From assembly GCA_943789425.1 (NCBI GenBank), contig CALSUB010000002.1, forward strand, positions 1 to 64,000: 64,000 bases of DNA, given 5' to 3'. The notes beneath the pieces were generated by a model, which ran no database searches, had not been told where the DNA came from, and was given only the letters and a program-made list of their open reading frames with translations. Below, in pieces: positions 62,263 to 64,000 of this stretch. This DNA comes from an uncultured Luminiphilus sp. (lineage in GTDB: Bacteria; Pseudomonadota; Gammaproteobacteria; Pseudomonadales; Halieaceae). A program made the translations under genes and the position numbers. Numbering within the stretch: the first letter of the stretch is position 1; each line of letters starts with the position of its first letter.

Positions 62263-63547
62263 TGCACGCCAAGTGGCGGCCGACATCATCGGCCGTGTCC
62301 TCAGTGGGGAGTCACTGAATCATTTACTCCCGGCGGCATTCGATCAGGTAGCTGACGGGCAAAGACCGCTGTGTCAAGAATTGGTCTATGGCACGCTCAG
62401 AGAGTGGCCTATGCTTCAGGGTATTATCAACAGCCTGATTAAAAAACCGCTACGTAGAAAAGATAACGATGTGCTCGCATTAATCGGCAGCGCGCTTTAC
62501 GAATTCACCCAACTCAGCACCCCAAAACATGCCGTGGTATCCGAAACCGTCAATACCGTTCGACTGATGAAAAAACAGTGGGCATCCGGGTTGGTCAACG
62601 GCGTCTTACGGTCCTTTCAACGCGCAGAGCCGCTGTCTGGGTTCGCCCTGACACCCGCGCAACGGCGGGCGTTACCTAGCTGGCTTGACGCGCTCATTGA
62701 GCAGGAATACGACGACCACTTAGACGCCATTGCGGAGGCATCGCGTCACCGCCCACCCATGACACTGCGCGTCAATAACATCCGTAAGGAGCGGGACGCT
62801 TACCTAAGCCTGCTAACCGACGCTGGTCTTTCAGCGCACCCTCATGATCATCTGCGTGACGGTATTACGCTGCAACAACCCGTTGATGTGACTTCATTGC
62901 CAGGCTTTTTCGATGGGCTGGTCAGTGTTCAAGATAGCGCCGCACAGCGCGTGGCCGATCTCATCAACCCCCAGCCCGATGAGCGGATTCTTGACGCTTG
63001 TGCTGCACCCGGCGGAAAAGCCTGCCACCTACTTGAACGACAGCCCGGCCTGAAAGAACTCGTTGCTTGTGATGCGAGTGCTGGTCGTTTGCAACGAGTC
63101 TCAGACAACACCGAACGACTTGGCCTGACCCCAACGATTATCGAAGCTGACGCACGTGCACTTCCTTCGGCGATGTTATCACCAGGGTTCGATGCGATTT
63201 TGGCAGATGTGCCTTGCTCGGCTACGGGGGTGATGCGCCGCAATCCCGACGTCAAGCTCTTGCGCCGAACAGTGGATATCCGTCAGTTTGCTGAACAACA
63301 GTTAGCCATCTTGCAGGGGTTATGGCCGGCGTTAAAGCCGGGCGGACGACTGCTCTATGTCACCTGCTCAATACTCGATGCTGAAAACGATGCCGTCGTG
63401 AAAGCCTTTTGTCGGCAACACGAGGTTCACATCATGCCGATTGTGATGGAACGAGGCATCGCACGGGACGCTGGTTGGCAAGTAATGCCCGAGGTCGACG
63501 GTGGTGATGGTCTCTACTTTTCATTACTGTCCAGGCCGGGAGAGTAA
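62255..63547 (+). CDS. rsmB: 16S rRNA (cytosine967-C5)-methyltransferase
   Basis: NusB-like N-terminus; LDACAAPGGKACHLLE; DVPCSATGVMRRNPDVK. Start reassigned from 62219. Confidence 0.96.
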   Translation: MSSARQVAADIIGRVLSGESLNHLLPAAFDQVADGQRPLCQELVYGTLREWPMLQGIINSLIKKPLRRKDNDVLALIGSALYEFTQLSTPKHAVVSETVNTVRLMKKQWASGLVNGVLRSFQRAEPLSGFALTPAQRRALPSWLDALIEQEYDDHLDAIAEASRHRPPMTLRVNNIRKERDAYLSLLTDAGLSAHPHDHLRDGITLQQPVDVTSLPGFFDGLVSVQDSAAQRVADLINPQPDERILDACAAPGGKACHLLERQPGLKELVACDASAGRLQRVSDNTERLGLTPTIIEADARALPSAMLSPGFDAILADVPCSATGVMRRNPDVKLLRRTVDIRQFAEQQLAILQGLWPALKPGGRLLYVTCSILDAENDAVVKAFCRQHEVHIMPIVMERGIARDAGWQVMPEVDGGDGLYFSLLSRPGE

Positions 63548-63644
63548 TCGCTTCGCGTCGCCCGCAACGTGACTAATCCACATGGCGTGGTGGGTTTGAC
63601 ATAGTTTAAGGTGAGGCAGCATCGTTGAGAGGGTCCAGAGGCCC

Positions 63645-64000
63645 ATGAAAATCATTATCCTCGGAGCAGGTCAGGTGGGAGGTACGCTCGCAGAGCACCT
63701 CGCTGACGAGCAAAACGATATTACCGTGGTTGACGAACGGGCGGCGACGCTAAAGCGTCTGCAAGAGCGGCTGGATATCCGCACGGTCTTAGGTAACGGC
63801 GCCCACCCCACAACGCTTATGAACGCTGGCGCTGACGATGCCGATATGCTGATCGCGGTAACCGATAGCGATGAGATCAACATGCTCGCCTGCTCAGTCG
63901 CCTTCACGCTTTTTCGGACTCCAACTAAAATCAGCCGCGTGAGGTCCACCGATTATTTATCAGAACACGCTGCCTTATTTGCCTCTGGCGCAATTCCAGT
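63645..64000 (+). CDS. trkA: Trk potassium uptake protein TrkA (truncated by window end)
   Basis: [31 protein letters not shown]; follows rsmB. Confidence 0.93.
   Translation, partial: MKIIILGAGQVGGTLAEHLADEQNDITVVDERAATLKRLQERLDIRTVLGNGAHPTTLMNAGADDADMLIAVTDSDEINMLACSVAFTLFRTPTKISRVRSTDYLSEHAALFASGAIP

Overview
The window is a chromosomal segment of a probably marine gammaproteobacterium. It has two parts. (A) About 1-10.5 kb is accessory. It holds a near-perfect 1.15-kb direct duplication of a TPR-protein gene whose two copies carry different 2OG-Fe(II) oxygenase partners, a Rieske oxygenase paired with an NTF2/SnoaL-like protein, and several short genes broken by single-base frameshifts. 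(B) About 10.6-64 kb is ordinary, intact, syntenic chromosome: K+ channel, rdgC, VOC/GATase, octaheme cytochrome-TPR, parE-cpdA-yqiB-tolC-waaA, a small glycan-modification operon, rmlACBD, ilvE, glnE, argA, ilvD, leuA/Lrp, dsbA, cytochromes c4/c5, engB, polA, a cytochrome c oxidase locus, yheV, yrdA, aroE-hemF-tsaC-dprA-LysM-def-fmt-rsmB-trkA. The strongest candidate for something new is the TPR-scaffold/oxygenase cassette pair at 1-4832. Secondary leads are a terminator/attenuator-like element in the glnE-argA divergent region, a 10-bp inverted repeat with arms 42 bp apart in front of an Lrp-family gene divergent from leuA, a graded 14-bp minisatellite between cpdA and parE, and a cox locus lacking ctaA/ctaB at the expected position. 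No rRNA, tRNA, CRISPR array, IS element or prophage was recognised. All family names come from reading the supplied translations; no database search was run.
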